A stretch of 64,000 bases of DNA from NCBI RefSeq assembly GCF_018390515.1, contig NZ_JAHBBK010000006.1, positions 124,001 through 188,000 on the forward strand, written 5' to 3'. Below the pieces are notes generated by a model. It saw only the letters and a list, made by a program, of their open reading frames with translations, was not told the DNA's origin and searched no databases. Positions within the stretch are counted from its first letter, which is position 1; each line of letters begins with the position of its first letter. The translations under genes and the position numbers were made by a program. This DNA is from Mucilaginibacter sp. Bleaf8 (GTDB lineage Bacteria; Bacteroidota; Bacteroidia; Sphingobacteriales; Sphingobacteriaceae). Of this stretch, positions 63,131 to 64,000 are shown in pieces.

Positions 63131-63919
63131 TTAATTGCGTGTGAGTATGATGGCCGCTATAGAAAGTGCAGACAGAATTAAGCTTATCGTTCTATAATTA
63201 TTGTCAACGCTTGCAAACTTGTTTTTACCGGGCTGTACATATATCACATCATTACTTTTAAGGTAATAGTAAGGAGATGAGAACAGGTCTTTCGATGTAA
63301 GATCAATAGGTATAAAATCCCGCTTTCCATTTACCTCGCGGATAAGCAAAACCTTGCGTAGCGCTGTAATATTCAGATCACCTGCAAGACTTATAGCTTC
63401 GTTCAGGGTTACACGTTCATTAGCAACCGGGAAAACGCCGGGATGCTCCACATCGCCCAAAACCGAAACTTTGAAATTGATTAGGCGTACATTCACCAAA
63501 CAGTTTTTCAAATAGGGCGACAACTCCTTTTGCAATTTAACTTCCAAATCAGAAACGGTACTTCCTGCTACTTGTACCTTCCCTAATAATGGCAATACTA
63601 ACTCGCCTTGTGTATTTACCAGGTATCCTATAACCGGATTATTGGAGCTGATATTGGCCGTACCATTAATTGAACCCAGGTTGTAATTAAAAACAGCGCT
63701 GGCCTCGGGATTGGAACTGGTAACGTTAATGCCTAAAATATCTGATGGTTGTATAGTTATAGGTGTGTAGTTGGTAATGTCCTGAGCGGTATTCCTAGTC
63801 TTATCTAAATTTTGGAAGTAAGGTATCTTCTTGTACGAGTTACAAGATGAGTACACAATCAGCACGAAAAAGAGCACAAGAAAAGACAGGCCTTTGCCCT
63901 GGAAGGTTAATTTGATCAC
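63131..63919 (-). CDS. Polysaccharide export outer-membrane lipoprotein (Wza-like)
   Basis: 262 residues with a GTG start (63917-63919); no upstream in-frame ATG. The signal peptide ends at lipobox Cys26 (IVYSSC). The export domain includes ITIQPSDILGINVTSS, then an SLBB-like part with VSVLGDVEHPGVF and SLAGDLNITALRKVLLIR. A C-terminal hydrophobic helix (LILSALSIAAIILT) is probably the outer-membrane anchor. It starts 8 bp from wzc and is the first gene of the polysaccharide locus seen here; upstream sequence to 64000 shows no clear promoter. Confidence 0.92.
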   Translation of the reverse strand: MIKLTFQGKGLSFLVLFFVLIVYSSCNSYKKIPYFQNLDKTRNTAQDITNYTPITIQPSDILGINVTSSNPEASAVFNYNLGSINGTANISSNNPVIGYLVNTQGELVLPLLGKVQVAGSTVSDLEVKLQKELSPYLKNCLVNVRLINFKVSVLGDVEHPGVFPVANERVTLNEAISLAGDLNITALRKVLLIREVNGKRDFIPIDLTSKDLFSSPYYYLKSNDVIYVQPGKNKFASVDNNYRTISLILSALSIAAIILTRN

Positions 63920-64000
63920 AATGAATTTTTTAGGTAACTTATAAAGACTTTATTTTGAATTTGCAGATAGCAATATGTAGTTGGGTAGTTTTTAAGTAGC

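Overview
The window looks like chromosomal DNA of a Bacteroidota bacterium, most likely Sphingobacteriaceae (Mucilaginibacter/Pedobacter type). Supporting signs are the long orphan FtsX-type permease, an ECF sigma factor followed by an outer-membrane barrel protein, DUF5777 and GH127 proteins, promoter-like TAnnTTTG elements, weak Shine-Dalgarno signals and moderate GC. No rRNA, tRNA, CRISPR array, prophage or insertion sequence was recognised.

Left part (1-11.9 kb): an AraC regulator (cut by the window edge) and a four-gene minus-strand operon hold the catabolic enzymes for trans-4-hydroxy-L-proline to 2-oxoglutarate: epimerase, D-hydroxyproline dehydrogenase, deaminase and semialdehyde dehydrogenase. 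Divergent from it lie a secreted GH127 beta-L-arabinofuranosidase and a secreted GH2 beta-galactosidase. Together they read as a salvage locus for plant hydroxyproline-rich glycoproteins. From 12 to 18 kb come kptA, an SF1 helicase, a short-chain dehydrogenase and an FtsX-type permease gene interrupted by one in-frame TAG.

Middle part (18.5-31.5 kb): a compact nine-gene chemotaxis operon on the minus strand (STAS, receiver, CheA, CheW, two chemoreceptors, CheR, CheD, CheB) with no motility genes nearby. It is divergent from a plus-strand set of ECF sigma factor, predicted dual-membrane anti-sigma/beta-barrel protein, YceI, DUF5777 barrel and Rieske lipoprotein. Then come a PIF1-like helicase with an HRDC-like end, a GrpB-family protein, a short UvrA paralogue and a membrane-anchored patatin (31.6-39.1 kb).

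Right part (39.3-64 kb): a minus-strand polysaccharide locus. Transcription enters from the right with Wza and Wzc and passes a flippase, a polymerase, eight glycosyltransferase-type genes (including two fucosyltransferase-like ones), an acyltransferase, a PhyH dioxygenase, a WecG-type transferase and Gmd. It continues with a WcaJ-type initiating transferase (with a possible overlapping 47-codon gene), a secreted orphan protein and a four-gene CDP-sugar set (RfbF, SDR epimerase, RmlC-like protein, SAF oxidoreductase). Several intergenic hairpins mark likely transcription unit ends.
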